DNA from: Nitrosomonadales bacterium
Lineage (GTDB): Bacteria > Pseudomonadota > Gammaproteobacteria > Burkholderiales > Gallionellaceae
DNA: 64,000 nt
Direction: 5' to 3'
Assembly: GCA_016721605.1 (NCBI GenBank)
Contig: JADKHS010000001.1
Coordinates: 186,001-250,000, forward strand
Shown here: positions 1 to 9,316 of the stretch, piece by piece
Numbering within the stretch: the first letter of the stretch is position 1
How the letters are laid out: every line of letters begins with the position of its first letter
The notes under the pieces: model-generated
The model's input: the letters and a program-made list of their open reading frames with translations, nothing else
What the model was told of the DNA's origin: nothing
Databases searched by the model: none
Program-made: the position numbers and the translations under genes

Positions 1-2151
1 CTTGTTCGATAGACCCGCAGGTAAATAATCGCTCATGGCAGCAATAGTTTCATAGGCCAGCCACGGGCAGATCGCTTCAGCGCCATAACCGGCAAGTAAC
101 GCGAAGTGATGGGTTTCACGCACAGAACCGGAGTCCACTACCAGTCCGGTGCTGGTGCGCAGCCCTTCGCGTACCAGATGATGGTGCACGCCTGCACAAG
201 CCAGCAAAGCCGGGATCGCCACGCGACTACTTGAAATTGCACGGTCGGACAAAATCAGCACGTTGTAACCATCCGCCACCGCCTGGTCGGCTGCGGCACT
301 CAGCGCCTTGATCGCGCCTTCGCAACCCGCCGCACCCTGTACCGCAGGATAAGTGATATCCAGCACCAGTGTCTTGTAACGTCCTTGAGTTAATGTGCTG
401 ATGTCGCGCAGCTTGGCTAAATCTTCATTGGACAACACGGGCTGATGTACTTCGAGGCGCAGCGGCGGATCGGTCTCGTCGATACCGAGCAAATTGGGCT
501 TTGGACCAATAAACGAAGTAAGCGACATGACGATCTCTTCACGGATCGGATCGATAGGCGGGTTAGTCACCTGAGCGAAAAGCTGCTTAAAATAACTGTA
601 TAGAACTTTGTTTTTATCCGACAGCACAGGCAAGGTGGCATCATTTCCCATAGAACCAGTTGCCTCTTCCCCGGCGGCGGCCATGGGCGCAAGAATGAAT
701 TTGATGTCTTCCTGCGAATAGCCAAATGCCTGCTGAGTATCCAGCAGGCTGGTGTCTAACAAGCTTTTCTTTATATCTACACTGGGCAGGTCGCCGAGGA
801 AATAACGTGACTTCTCAATCCACTCGCGATACGGTTTTGCGGTAGCGAGCTGCTGCTTCAATTCGGCGTCGTCTACGATGCGGCCGGCTTCCAAATCGAT
901 GAGGAACATCTTGCCCGGTTGTAGCCGCCACTTTTTCACAATTTTGCTTTGCGGAATATCCAGCACACCCATTTCAGATGCCATCAACACCAAGTCATCA
1001 TCTGTAATCAGATAGCGCGCCGGGCGCAGGCCGTTGCGGTCCAGCGTCGCGCCGATCATGCGGCCATCGGTGAAGGCCACAGCAGCGGGGCCATCCCACG
1101 GCTCCATCAACGCAGCATGGTATTCATAAAATGCGCGGCGCTCTTCATCCATCAATGGATTACCTGCCCAAGCTTCAGGAATCAGCAGCATCATCGCGTG
1201 TGGTAGCGAATAACCGCCTGCCACCAGCAATTCCAGTGCATTATCAAAACAGGCGGAATCGGATTGGCCTTCCACAATTAACGGCCACAATTTTTCCAGA
1301 TCTGCGCCCAGCAAACTGGATGACATCGCTGCATGACGCGCTGTCATCCAGTTCACGTTACCGCGTAAGGTATTGATCTCGCCGTTATGCGCAATCATGT
1401 GGAATGGATGCGCCAGATCCCAGGAGGGGAAAGTATTAGTGGAAAAACGTTGATGCACCAGCGCCAATGCGCTGACCATACTCTCATCTTGCAGATCGAG
1501 GTAATACTCGCCGACCTGATCGGCCAACAACATTCCCTTGTATACGATAGTGCGCGCAGAAAGCGACGGTATATAGAAACCTCGCCCTTGTTCATTGGGC
1601 AGGCCGCGCACAGCGTGCTCTGCAATCTTACGGATGACAAATAACTTACGTTCGAAGCTATCGACATCCGTGCAATTCGAACCGCATCCAATGAATACTT
1701 GGCGTACCAATGGCTCAACCGCCTTAACGCTTTCGCCCAAGCTACTATTGTCCACCGGCACATCACGCCAGCCCAACAAAACTTGTCCTTCCGCAGCAAT
1801 CTTGTCGGCAATCACCTGCTCGCAGGCGGCACGTGCCGCCGCATCGCGCGGCAGGAACAACATACCTACCCCGTATTTGCCTGCTGCCGGCAGGGATATG
1901 CCCTGTGTAGCGCATGATTTACGCAAAAATGCATCTGGAATCTGGATCAGAATACCCGCACCATCTCCCGCCAAAGGATCAGCGCCCACCGCACCGCGAT
2001 GAGTAAGATTTTTGAGTATCTGCAGGCCTTGACAGATCATGCCATGGCTCTGCTTACCCTTGATATGCGCCACAAAGCCCACTCCGCAAGCATCGTGCTC
2101 ATGGCGCGGGTCATACAAACCCTGCTGGACCGGCAACGAAGAATGACTCAC
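1..2151 (-). CDS. gltB: Glutamate synthase (GOGAT) large subunit, N-terminal 717 codons, runs off left edge
   Basis: The frame is open on the minus strand from position 2151 to the window edge with no stop; I checked it at several points. The GTG start at 2151 has GAGGAAC about 8 nt upstream. The N-terminus carries the class II glutamine amidotransferase signature: after a 21-residue propeptide comes Cys22 in HDACGVGF, the nucleophile exposed by propeptide cleavage. Further motifs of the domain follow (FSTNTFPSWDLAHPFHMIAHNGE read in two parts, RNGLRPARY). The segment near the edge enters the central GltB domain. GltB transfers the glutamine amide to 2-oxoglutarate together with GltD. glnA is in the same window but not adjacent. 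The C-terminal FMN/Fe-S synthase half lies outside the window. Confidence 0.95.
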   Translation of the reverse strand, partial: MSHSSLPVQQGLYDPRHEHDACGVGFVAHIKGKQSHGMICQGLQILKNLTHRGAVGADPLAGDGAGILIQIPDAFLRKSCATQGISLPAAGKYGVGMLFLPRDAAARAACEQVIADKIAAEGQVLLGWRDVPVDNSSLGESVKAVEPLVRQVFIGCGSNCTDVDSFERKLFVIRKIAEHAVRGLPNEQGRGFYIPSLSARTIVYKGMLLADQVGEYYLDLQDESMVSALALVHQRFSTNTFPSWDLAHPFHMIAHNGEINTLRGNVNWMTARHAAMSSSLLGADLEKLWPLIVEGQSDSACFDNALELLVAGGYSLPHAMMLLIPEAWAGNPLMDEERRAFYEYHAALMEPWDGPAAVAFTDGRMIGATLDRNGLRPARYLITDDDLVLMASEMGVLDIPQSKIVKKWRLQPGKMFLIDLEAGRIVDDAELKQQLATAKPYREWIEKSRYFLGDLPSVDIKKSLLDTSLLDTQQAFGYSQEDIKFILAPMAAAGEEATGSMGNDATLPVLSDKNKVLYSYFKQLFAQVTNPPIDPIREEIVMSLTSFIGPKPNLLGIDETDPPLRLEVHQPVLSNEDLAKLRDISTLTQGRYKTLVLDITYPAVQGAAGCEGAIKALSAAADQAVADGYNVLILSDRAISSSRVAIPALLACAGVHHHLVREGLRTSTGLVVDSGSVRETHHFALLAGYGAEAICPWLAYETIAAMSDYLPAGLSNK

Positions 2152-2181
2152 ACGTTGTTCCTCATTAAAATCACTAACCCC

Positions 2182-2243
2182 AAAAAAAGTGGCGACACAT
2201 CGCCACAGCGCTATTTATACAATCTATGCCCACAAAAATACAA
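2182..2243 (-). promoter_or_regulatory. Candidate gltB promoter with a hairpin-plus-T7 at the start of the leader
   Basis: On the minus strand a -35-like TTGTAT (2243..2238) and -10-like TATAAA (2219..2214) are 18 nt apart. Just downstream is a perfect 7-bp stem GTGGCGA/TCGCCAC (2206..2189) with a 4-nt loop, followed at once by seven T (2188..2182). gltB starts 31 nt further on. This is the geometry of an intrinsic terminator inside the gltB leader, but with so short an RNA 5' of it the stem could instead protect the 5' end. The promoter and its function are inferred; the hairpin is seen directly. Confidence 0.45.
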
Positions 2244-2578
2244 GGCGAAAGGGCGGAAATATTACCTTGTCTCGGGACGAACAGCAACCTAGAACCTGGC
2301 CGAATATAAAATTCAGGCTAAATGGCGGGGTATCTCTAATGAAGGAGAAGGCATAAAGATATAGCGCTCTGGGTCAGATGTCGTGCTACCGTCCACAGTT
2401 TTTTTGCCCGCGTATCAGGTATAGCCGGCGGAGCAAATTTGTTTGCATGAATTGAATTTGGACAAGCACTGAATTTCCAGAAGCTCCCACCAGTTAAATG
2501 ATAAAATTACATTACGGTTTGCAGTGAAGTTTTGCGTTGCAATACTGTTCAATTTTTAAAGATGCCTAAAATATAAAT
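2244..2578. other. Divergent intergenic region gltB/gmk
   Basis: No coding frame with a credible start is visible. It must hold the gmk promoter; the AT-rich stretch just before 2579 has no obvious Shine-Dalgarno motif. An imperfect pairing of ACAAGG/CCTTGT spans about 2240-2270. Confidence 0.4.
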
Positions 2579-3187
2579 ATGCCAGGGAACCTCTTTATCG
2601 TCAGTGCACCATCGGGTGCAGGAAAAACCAGCTTGGTCCGCTCGCTGCTAGCCAGCAATCGGCAAGTTGATATATCTGTTTCCTACACCACACGAGCACC
2701 ACGCCCAAACGAGACTGGGGGGGAAGATTATCATTTTGTGAGCCGTGAAACTTTCTTGGATATGGCAAAGCATGGTGATTTTTTGGAAAGCGCTGAGGTA
2801 TATGGCAACTTCTATGGCACTTCGCAATCCTGGATTGAAGCTGAAATTTTGAGCGGACGCGACATACTGTTGGAAATTGATTGGCAGGGCGCGGCGCAAG
2901 TACGGCGCGCATTTCCGGATTGCATCAGCATCTTCATCCTGCCCCCCTCTTTGCAAGCGCTGGAGGATCGCCTGCATGGGCGCGGACAAGATGATGCCAA
3001 GGTGATCGCACAACGCTTGCAAGCCGCGAAAGAAGACATCGCCCATGTCGTAGAGTTTGATTATGTTATTATTAACGATGAGTTGGATATTGCTTTGCAA
3101 CAGCTCAATGCCATCGTCGTTGCCGCAGGACTTCGCCGCGATAGACAACTCGCACGTCAACAAACTTTGATTAATCAATTGCAATAA
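2579..3187 (+). CDS. gmk: Guanylate kinase
   Basis: 202 aa, the normal family length. It phosphorylates GMP to GDP with ATP in the cytoplasm. The P-loop is SAPSGAGKTS near residues 9-18. The GMP-binding stretch follows, with SYTTRAPRPNE and GEDYHFVS, then FLESAEVYGNFYGTS and the LLEIDWQGAAQVR core. The start is an ATG without a clear Shine-Dalgarno; an upstream ATG at 2562 runs into a stop within a few codons, so 2579 is kept. rpoZ follows after 15 nt, the usual gmk-rpoZ pair. Confidence 0.96.
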   Translation: MPGNLFIVSAPSGAGKTSLVRSLLASNRQVDISVSYTTRAPRPNETGGEDYHFVSRETFLDMAKHGDFLESAEVYGNFYGTSQSWIEAEILSGRDILLEIDWQGAAQVRRAFPDCISIFILPPSLQALEDRLHGRGQDDAKVIAQRLQAAKEDIAHVVEFDYVIINDELDIALQQLNAIVVAAGLRRDRQLARQQTLINQLQ

Positions 3188-3202
3188 AGGAGACACTACA
3201 CC

Positions 3203-3409
3203 ATGGCCCGTGTAACGATAGACGACTGTTTGGTAAACATCCCCAACCGCTTTGAGCTCACCTTGGCTGCCGCTTACCGCGCACGCCAGTTGGCCAATGG
3301 CGCCAGCTATCTAGTGGCAGAATGTAAAGATAAGCCCACCGTAATCGCCCTGCGCGAAATCAGTGAAGGAAAGGTAGGGCTGGAAATTCTCATTCGTGGA
3401 ATAGCCTAG
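3203..3409 (+). CDS. rpoZ: RNA polymerase omega subunit
   Basis: 68 aa beginning MARVTIDDCLVNIPNRFELT, the classic omega N-terminus. It promotes folding and assembly of the beta-prime subunit and contributes to ppGpp binding in proteobacteria. AAGGAG lies about 10 nt before the ATG and gmk ends 15 nt upstream, so the two are co-transcribed. In many proteobacteria spoT comes next; here it does not. Confidence 0.95.
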   Translation: MARVTIDDCLVNIPNRFELTLAAAYRARQLANGASYLVAECKDKPTVIALREISEGKVGLEILIRGIA

Positions 3410-3683
3410 GCATAATAGTTCCCAGCTACTTGCACTTCTAGCTGCAATAGATAAGCGACCTGAACAAAAATGTCAGAACTAAAGAGGGATTAGGTCGCGC
3501 AAAGTTGATTTAATCGCTCTGTAATTCTGTTATATAAAAATCCATCCATTATTTATCCAACCTCACTCTATCCGCTCTTACCTAAATACATCGAATTGCT
3601 AGCTTCAACCCGCAATGCGGGACTTGAATTGATCGAACAGACTGCGAAGTGACATAAGTCTTCCTCCTCACCCACCAACACCG

Positions 3684-5057
3684 ATGCTTTATAGCGCCTC
3701 ACTTCCATATGCTGCCAATGCTGCCGCTTACTTCGCGGCCATCGCGGATTTGCCTTGGGCGGTGTGGCTGGACAGCGGGGGCCGGGGGCGCTATGACATT
3801 CTATGCGCACAACCCATCGCCACGCTGGTCACACATGGCACCTACACGGAAATTACAAATGCAACCGGTGTGCAGCGTTCAGCCAGTGATCCATTTGATC
3901 TCTTGCGCCAGCAATTGGGTGCATCCGTCGCAGCAATCCCGGGTATTCCATTTTTGGGCGGCGCATTAGGTTATTGGGGTTACGATTTGGCGCGCCGCCT
4001 GTTTACTTTACCCACACAAGCACAGGAAACTGAACATCTGCCGGATATGATGGTTGGTATCTACGACTGGGCGATTGTGCTGGACCATCAGGAAAAAACT
4101 ACACGTCTGGTATCGCAGCAACGCGAACGAGGAACAGAGCAAGTGCTGCCACAAATCCTTGCGCGATTGCAACAGAACAGCAACGCGCCTCAGGAAAAAT
4201 TTAAGGTATATGGCCGCATTCAGTCTAATTTTACCCGCGCGGGGTATAAATCCGCTTTTGATGCCATACAACGCTACTTACACGCGGGTGATTGTTATCA
4301 AGTCAATTTGGCGCAACGCTATGCAGCAAGTGCTTCCGGTGATTCGCTACAAGCATATCTCGAATTGCGCCGCTTGAGCCCGGCACCTTATTCTGCTTTT
4401 CTTAATTTTCCGCAGGCGCAAATTCTATGCGCCTCGCCCGAACGATTTCTGCAAGTACAGCAGGGGCGCGTCGAAACCAATCCGATCAAAGGCACGCGCC
4501 CGCGTCTAAATAATCCGTACGAGGATACGAAGATGGCGCAAGAGCTGGGCCATAGCGACAAAGACCGCGCAGAGAACCTAATGATTGTTGATTTACTGCG
4601 TAACGACTTGGGTAAAAGTTGTACACCTGGTTCAGTGCAAGTGCCCAAGCTGTTTGCACTAGAGAGCTTTGCCCAAGTACACCATCTGGTAAGCACCGTT
4701 ACTGGTCAGCTTGCACCGGGGCGCGATGCGCTGGCGTTGTTACGCGATTGTTTCCCCGGGGGTTCAGTAACTGGCGCGCCTAAACAACGCGCCATGCAAA
4801 TCATCGAACAATTGGAGCCACATCGACGCGGCGTATATTGCGGTGCGATTGGTTATATCGGCTTTGATGGCAACATGGATAGCAATATTGCCATCCGTAC
4901 TTTGGTATTTGCCGATGGCGAAATTCGTTTTTGGGCGGGGGGCGGGATCGTAGCGGATTCCGATGCCGATGCAGAATATCAAGAGACGTTAGATAAAGCG
5001 GTGGCAATGCTGAAGCTCTTGCAACAGTATGGCGGTGAACATGAGCAAGAAGCATAA
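3684..5057 (+). CDS. pabB: Aminodeoxychorismate synthase component I
   Basis: 457 aa. It converts chorismate plus ammonia (from PabA) to 4-amino-4-deoxychorismate for folate synthesis. The N-terminus aligns with PabB (LPWAVWLDSG, RYDILCAQPIATL). In the chorismate-binding domain the motif is PIKGT (in NPIKGTRPR); the Lys marks PabB against the PIAGT of TrpE, present in this window at 7585. Other motifs are RAENLMIVDLLRNDLG and GGSVTGAPK. The start has little Shine-Dalgarno support but fits homologues. No PabC domain is fused. The 274-nt gap after rpoZ probably contains its promoter. Confidence 0.95.
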   Translation: MLYSASLPYAANAAAYFAAIADLPWAVWLDSGGRGRYDILCAQPIATLVTHGTYTEITNATGVQRSASDPFDLLRQQLGASVAAIPGIPFLGGALGYWGYDLARRLFTLPTQAQETEHLPDMMVGIYDWAIVLDHQEKTTRLVSQQRERGTEQVLPQILARLQQNSNAPQEKFKVYGRIQSNFTRAGYKSAFDAIQRYLHAGDCYQVNLAQRYAASASGDSLQAYLELRRLSPAPYSAFLNFPQAQILCASPERFLQVQQGRVETNPIKGTRPRLNNPYEDTKMAQELGHSDKDRAENLMIVDLLRNDLGKSCTPGSVQVPKLFALESFAQVHHLVSTVTGQLAPGRDALALLRDCFPGGSVTGAPKQRAMQIIEQLEPHRRGVYCGAIGYIGFDGNMDSNIAIRTLVFADGEIRFWAGGGIVADSDADAEYQETLDKAVAMLKLLQQYGGEHEQEA

Positions 5058-5169
5058 CGCTTAGCCAGTTACTTTGGAAAAGCAGTGAGCTGCACCTGTT
5101 GGATTTATTCATCGGGAAAGTTTCGGGTAGAATGCGTGCTTCAAATTCAAACTTGTTAAAGGCGTCGCC

Positions 5170-5851
5170 ATGTACAACATTGCACCTAGCATCCTCTCCG
5201 CCAATTTCGCCAAGCTCGGCGAAGAGGTTACCAATGTCATTGCCTCTGGCGCGGATATTATCCACTTCGACGTGATGGACAACCATTACGTACCCAACCT
5301 GACCATTGGCCGCTGGTGTGTTCTGCCATTCGCCCGATTACCCAAGCAGAAATTGATGTACACCTGATGGTCAAGCCGGTGGACCGTATCATCCCGGACT
5401 TCGCCAAAGCCGGTGCCAATATCATCTCCTTTCACCCGGAAGCGTCTGAGCACATCGACCGCACTTTGAGCTTGATCAAGGAAAACGGCTGCAAGGCCGG
5501 GCTCGTATTCAATCCTGGCACACCCTTGAGCTATCTCGACCATGTCATGGACAAAATCGACCTGATCCTGATTATGTCAGTGAACCCCGGCTTCGGCGGC
5601 CAGAAATTTATCCCCGACGCGTTGAACAAGCTACGTACTGCGCGCCAAAAATTAATGAAAGCGGACGCGACATCATGCTGGAAATCGACGGCGGTGTGAA
5701 CACCAGCAATATTGCGGAAATTGCCGCTGCGGGTTGCGATACCTTCGTGGCTGGCTCCGCTGTGTATGGTGCAGGCAAGGACACAGATCCGCACCGCTAT
5801 GATTCCATCATCGCCGCTTTGCGCGCCGAACTAGCCAAAGTAAACAAATAA
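5170..5851 (+). CDS. rpe: Ribulose-phosphate 3-epimerase, broken by two single-base deletions
   Basis: Three frames together give one Rpe of about 227 aa, the usual length. Frame 1 has APSILSANFAKLGEEV and HFDVMDNHYVPNLTIG. Near 5311 the sequence GGCCGCTGG should read GGCCCGCTGG, and the protein continues as VCSAIRP, DVHLMVKPVD and SVNPGFGGQKFIP. Near 5660 an A run is one short, after which the protein goes on as GRDIMLEIDGGVN to the end. Rpe interconverts ribulose-5-P and xylulose-5-P. The TAA at 5849-5851 overlaps the gph ATG (TAATG), so the two are translationally coupled. Both lesions are in short homopolymers, so sequence error is more likely than loss of an essential enzyme. Confidence 0.9.
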
Positions 5852-6537
5852 TGGTGCGGGCACATTTCCCACTGAGCATCTCCGCTATCCTCATCGATCT
5901 GGATGGTACGTTACTTCACACTGCGCCTGAACTGGTAGCCTCCGCTAATCGCATGCTACGTGACCTAGGCCGTCCTGCCGTATCGCAAGATTTGCTGACA
6001 AGCTACATCGGTAACGGGGTCAGTTGGCTGGTGAAGCGCGCACTGACCGGTGACATGCATGCCGAGCCGGATGCAAATCTATATGAACAGGCGCTGCCGA
6101 TTTTTGAACAGCACTACAAGGAACTGCTATTACAGAGTAAACCGTTTGATGGAGTGATCGCCGGGCTGGACGCCATGCAGGCGGCTGGTTTCCGCCTAGG
6201 CTGCATTACCAACAAGGTAAAACGCTACACTGAGCCCCTGCTTGAGGGTTTAGGACTCGCGCGTTATTTCGAGATCGTGCTGTCCGGCGACAGCCTGCCT
6301 GAAAAAAAGCCACATCCGCTGCCGTTACTGCACGCTGCGAAATTTTTTGGCGTTCCGGTGGAGCAAGTGCTGCTAATCGGCGATTCACTCAATGACTCGG
6401 TTGCGGCGCGCGCCGCCGGTTGTCCAATAGTCTGCGTACCCTACGGTTACAATCACGGCGAACCAGTGGATAGGCTGGATCTGGATGCTGTGATTGACAC
6501 GCTGCCAGATGTGATCAAGCTGATTCAAAAAGCATGA
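5851..6537 (+). CDS. gph: Phosphoglycolate phosphatase (HAD superfamily)
   Basis: 228 aa. Motif I is DLDGTLLHTAPE (about residues 16-27), motif II SGDSLPEKKPHP with the conserved Lys, and motif III LLIGDSLNDSVAARAAG, i.e. a complete HAD catalytic set. It dephosphorylates 2-phosphoglycolate formed in DNA repair or by Rubisco oxygenation. It starts on the TAATG overlap with rpe, and rpe-gph-trpE is a common proteobacterial order, which supports this name over a generic HAD hydrolase. Confidence 0.92.
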   Translation: MVRAHFPLSISAILIDLDGTLLHTAPELVASANRMLRDLGRPAVSQDLLTSYIGNGVSWLVKRALTGDMHAEPDANLYEQALPIFEQHYKELLLQSKPFDGVIAGLDAMQAAGFRLGCITNKVKRYTEPLLEGLGLARYFEIVLSGDSLPEKKPHPLPLLHAAKFFGVPVEQVLLIGDSLNDSVAARAAGCPIVCVPYGYNHGEPVDRLDLDAVIDTLPDVIKLIQKA

Positions 6538-6541
6538 CCTG

Positions 6542-6595
6542 ATGACACACGATAATTTCAAAACCTGGAGAGAAACTACTGTATGGCGATGGTGA
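6542..6595 (+). CDS. trpL: trp operon leader peptide, 17 aa with three Trp codons
   Basis: An ATG four nt after the gph stop opens an 18-codon frame reading MTHDNFKTWRETTVWRW and a TGA. Trp codons occur at positions 9, 15 and 17, the last immediately before the stop. A terminator-like stem (6615-6637) and a T run follow before trpE at 6669. This is the architecture of ribosome-mediated attenuation: a ribosome stalled at the Trp codons favours the antiterminator. The Shine-Dalgarno is weak. Confidence 0.82.
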   Translation: MTHDNFKTWRETTVWRW

Positions 6596-6652
6596 CCACC
6601 ACTCCGTTCGGTGTGGCAGCCCCGTTTTAGTGCTGCCGTCTTCCCATTTTTT
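6590..6652 (+). promoter_or_regulatory. trp attenuator region with terminator stem-loop
   Basis: GGCAGC (6615-6620) pairs with GCTGCC (6632-6637) across an 11-nt loop, and six T (6647-6652) follow after a 9-nt gap. Upstream, CCACCACTCCG (around 6597-6607) can pair with CGGTGTGG (6609-6616) with bulges, which would disrupt the terminator stem. The mutually exclusive pairings and the Trp-rich leader support attenuation. The spaced T tract makes the terminator weaker than a textbook one. Confidence 0.65.
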
Positions 6653-6668
6653 GAGTTAGGAGCCATTC

Positions 6669-8168
6669 GTGTTGAATCCCATTTCTGAACAAGCTTTCGA
6701 TCAACTTGCCGAGCAAGGATATAACCGCATCCCGCTGGTGGCAGAGACCTTTGCTGATCTGGATACGCCACTGTCGCTGTATCTCAAGCTCGCCAACAAA
6801 CCTTATTCCTATCTGCTGGAATCAGTGCAGGGTGGTGAACGCTTCTACCGCTATTCCTTTATCGGGCTGCCCGCCGATACACGCATTACGGTGCGCGGCA
6901 AGCACATTACGCTCACCACTGCGACTGGCGAAACCACCCAAAATGCGGACAATCCACTGGACTTCATCAAGGACTACCAGTCACGTTTCAAGGTTGCGCC
7001 GCTGCCCGGCCTACCGCGCTTTACGGGCGGGTTGGCTGGTTATTTCGGCTATGACACCGTACGCTATATCGAGCCGCGTTTGGCCAAAACGCAAAAACAG
7101 GATGTGCTCGGCACACCGGATATACTGCTAATGCTCACCGAGCAATTAGCGGTAGTGGACAATCTGTCCGGCAAGCTTATCTTCATCGTATATGCCAATC
7201 CGGAACTACCCAATGCATATGCTTTGGCCCGGCAGCGCCTGCAAGAACTGTCACAATTGCTGCGCCGACCAGTTGAAATACCACGTGCCCCGCAATTTCC
7301 CCCTCAACAGGCCATATCTGAGTTCGGTGAAGAAGCCTACAAACAGGCTGTAGAAAAGGCCAAGCGCTATATTTTCGATGGCGATATCATGCAGGTTGTG
7401 CCCTCGCAGCGCATGAGCCAGCCATTTCCTGCGTCACCGCTCAACCTTTACCGGGTGCTACGTTCCATCAACCCCTCACCCTACATGTTCTATTACGACA
7501 TGGACGACCACCATGTGGTCGGCGCTTCGCCGGAAATTCTGGTGCGACTGGAAGGTGACAACGTAACCGTGCGCCCCATCGCTGGCACACGTCCGCGCGG
7601 CAAAACCCCACAACAGGATATCCAATTGGCGCAAGAGCTGCTAGCCGACCCAAAGGAGCTGGCGGAACACCTGATGCTCATAGACCTCGGGCGTAATGAT
7701 GTTGGCCGCGTCGCGCAGCATGGCACGGTAAAGCTCACAGAGAAAATGGTGATCGAACGCTATTCGCACGTGATGCACATTGTGTCCAATGTCGAAGGCA
7801 CACTCAAACCGGGACTGGATGCAATTGCGGTTTTGAAAGCCACCTTCCCAGCTGGCACGGTGAGCGGTGCACCCAAAGTCCGCGCGATGGAAATCATCGA
7901 CGAACTGGAGCCTTCCAAGCGTGGCATCTATGCCGGCGCAGTCGGCTATCTTGGCTTCAACGGCGACATGGATCTTGCCATCGCCATCCGCACTGCCGTG
8001 ATTAAAGCAGGCATTCTCTATGTCCAATCCGGGGGAGGCTTAGTAGCCGACTCAGTACCGGCTAGCGAATGGACAGAAACACAGAATAAAGCACGTGCCG
8101 TGCTGCGTGCCGCCGAGATGGTGCTGGCTGGACTGGATAACGCTGACGAAACAGGGCATGCCACATAG
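6669..8168 (+). CDS. trpE: Anthranilate synthase component I
   Basis: 499 aa. It makes anthranilate from chorismate with ammonia supplied by TrpG. The GTG start has AGGAG at 6658-6662. The tryptophan feedback region is visible as YSYLLES. The chorismate-binding domain has PIAGTRPRG (Ala rather than the Lys of PabB), EHLMLIDLGRNDVGR, GTVSGAPKVRAMEIIDE and QSGGGLVADS. No trpG, trpD or trpC follows; the next gene, xth, is convergent, so trpE is separated from the rest of the pathway here. Confidence 0.96.
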   Translation: MLNPISEQAFDQLAEQGYNRIPLVAETFADLDTPLSLYLKLANKPYSYLLESVQGGERFYRYSFIGLPADTRITVRGKHITLTTATGETTQNADNPLDFIKDYQSRFKVAPLPGLPRFTGGLAGYFGYDTVRYIEPRLAKTQKQDVLGTPDILLMLTEQLAVVDNLSGKLIFIVYANPELPNAYALARQRLQELSQLLRRPVEIPRAPQFPPQQAISEFGEEAYKQAVEKAKRYIFDGDIMQVVPSQRMSQPFPASPLNLYRVLRSINPSPYMFYYDMDDHHVVGASPEILVRLEGDNVTVRPIAGTRPRGKTPQQDIQLAQELLADPKELAEHLMLIDLGRNDVGRVAQHGTVKLTEKMVIERYSHVMHIVSNVEGTLKPGLDAIAVLKATFPAGTVSGAPKVRAMEIIDELEPSKRGIYAGAVGYLGFNGDMDLAIAIRTAVIKAGILYVQSGGGLVADSVPASEWTETQNKARAVLRAAEMVLAGLDNADETGHAT

Positions 8169-8187
8169 TAGGTCGCGTGCCAGGAGG

Positions 8188-8955
8188 CTAAACTGTGATA
8201 TCAGCCACTACCGGCGTATGGTCTGATGGACGCTCCAACTTTCGTGGCGTGCGGTCTATCGAACAGGCAGTGCAATTCGGTACCAGCGCCTCACTCACCA
8301 AAATGTGGTCAATGCGCAATCCCATATTGCGGCGGAAAGCCATCATGCGGTAATCCCACCAGGTATAGGATTTCTCCGGCTGCTCGAACAGGCGGAAACT
8401 ATCGCGCAGTCCAAGTTGTTCGAGCGCTTTGAACGCCGCACGCTCAGGCTCGCTCACCAGCACATTGCCTACCCATGCCTGTGGATCGTGCACGTCACGG
8501 TCTTCAGGCGCGATGTTGTAATCGCCAAGCAGCACAAGTTTAGGGTAGCGAACCAACTCATCCTTTAACCACTGCTGCAAAGCGGTCAGCCATGCCAATT
8601 TGTATTGATATTTGTCTGAGTCTACGCTCTGACCGTTCGGTACATAAATGCATACCACCCGCACGCCGTTGAGCGTGGCAGCAATTACTCGTTTTTGTTC
8701 ATCCGGAAAATTCGGTATGCCGTGCATTACGTCTTCAGGCACAGCCTTGCTGATAATGGCAACACCGTTATAGGTCTTCTGCCCGCTGAACACAGCTTGA
8801 TAACCAGCCTGTTGTAACTCTGCCAGGGGAAATTTACTGTCCTCTTGCTTGGTTTCCTGTAAACACAGCGCATCCGGCTGATTAACCGCCAGCCAGTCCA
8901 ATGTATGCGGTAGACGCACCTTAAGCGAGTTCACATTCCAAGTTGCAATTTTCAT
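8188..8955 (-). CDS. xth: Exodeoxyribonuclease III
   Basis: 255 aa, AP endonuclease and 3'-5' exonuclease of the exonuclease-endonuclease-phosphatase fold. Family motifs: MKIATWNVNSLKVRL at the N-terminus, LQETKQED with the metal-binding Glu, LLGDYNIAPEDRDVHDP with Asp/Asn, and the C-terminal RPSDHTPVVAD His-Asp pair. It is convergent with trpE, 19 nt apart, without a visible terminator between them. Confidence 0.96.
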   Translation of the reverse strand: MKIATWNVNSLKVRLPHTLDWLAVNQPDALCLQETKQEDSKFPLAELQQAGYQAVFSGQKTYNGVAIISKAVPEDVMHGIPNFPDEQKRVIAATLNGVRVVCIYVPNGQSVDSDKYQYKLAWLTALQQWLKDELVRYPKLVLLGDYNIAPEDRDVHDPQAWVGNVLVSEPERAAFKALEQLGLRDSFRLFEQPEKSYTWWDYRMMAFRRNMGLRIDHILVSEALVPNCTACSIDRTPRKLERPSDHTPVVADITV

Positions 8956-9316
8956 ACAGCTTTAACTATGTTGATTAAATTGGAATTAATTTTAACACGT
9001 ATATTGTGTGGGATATTTTTGGGTTGTGGCCATGCGCATTGGAATAATTTATCATATTCAAAATTTACACATCGCATACGGCTGGCAGCACTGAATATAC
9101 CGCATCGTACCCTGCTCGTCTGTCTTAAAATTCATGGCGCTGACACAAACCAAATACTCTGAGTCATTCGTTTTCGGTTTGTTACAGAAACGTTGGAGCC
9201 TGTTTTTACAGACTATCTTTTAGACTCATATCATATTGATGAAGACGCCAGGGCTGCTAGATACAGCTTAATAATGATATTATTGCAAACTTAAATTTTT
9301 TTCTGAAGGTTTGATC
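8956..9316. other. Intergenic region xth/FKBP gene
   Basis: About 360 nt, AT-rich. No convincing gene, RNA or repeat is seen. It must hold the promoters of the divergent xth and FKBP genes. Confidence 0.4.

Noticed and set aside
1595..2002. A 135-codon plus-strand open frame opposite gltB
   Set aside because: It lies wholly within the gltB coding region on the other strand, with no ribosome-binding site or protein-like character.
6582..6629. Alternative leader frame reading MAMVTTTPFGVAAPF before trpE
   Set aside because: It contains no Trp codons, whereas the overlapping frame has three and begins right after gph; the latter is the expected leader.
8968..9162. A 64-codon open frame between xth and the FKBP gene
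   Set aside because: No ribosome-binding site, no family resemblance and unusual composition.
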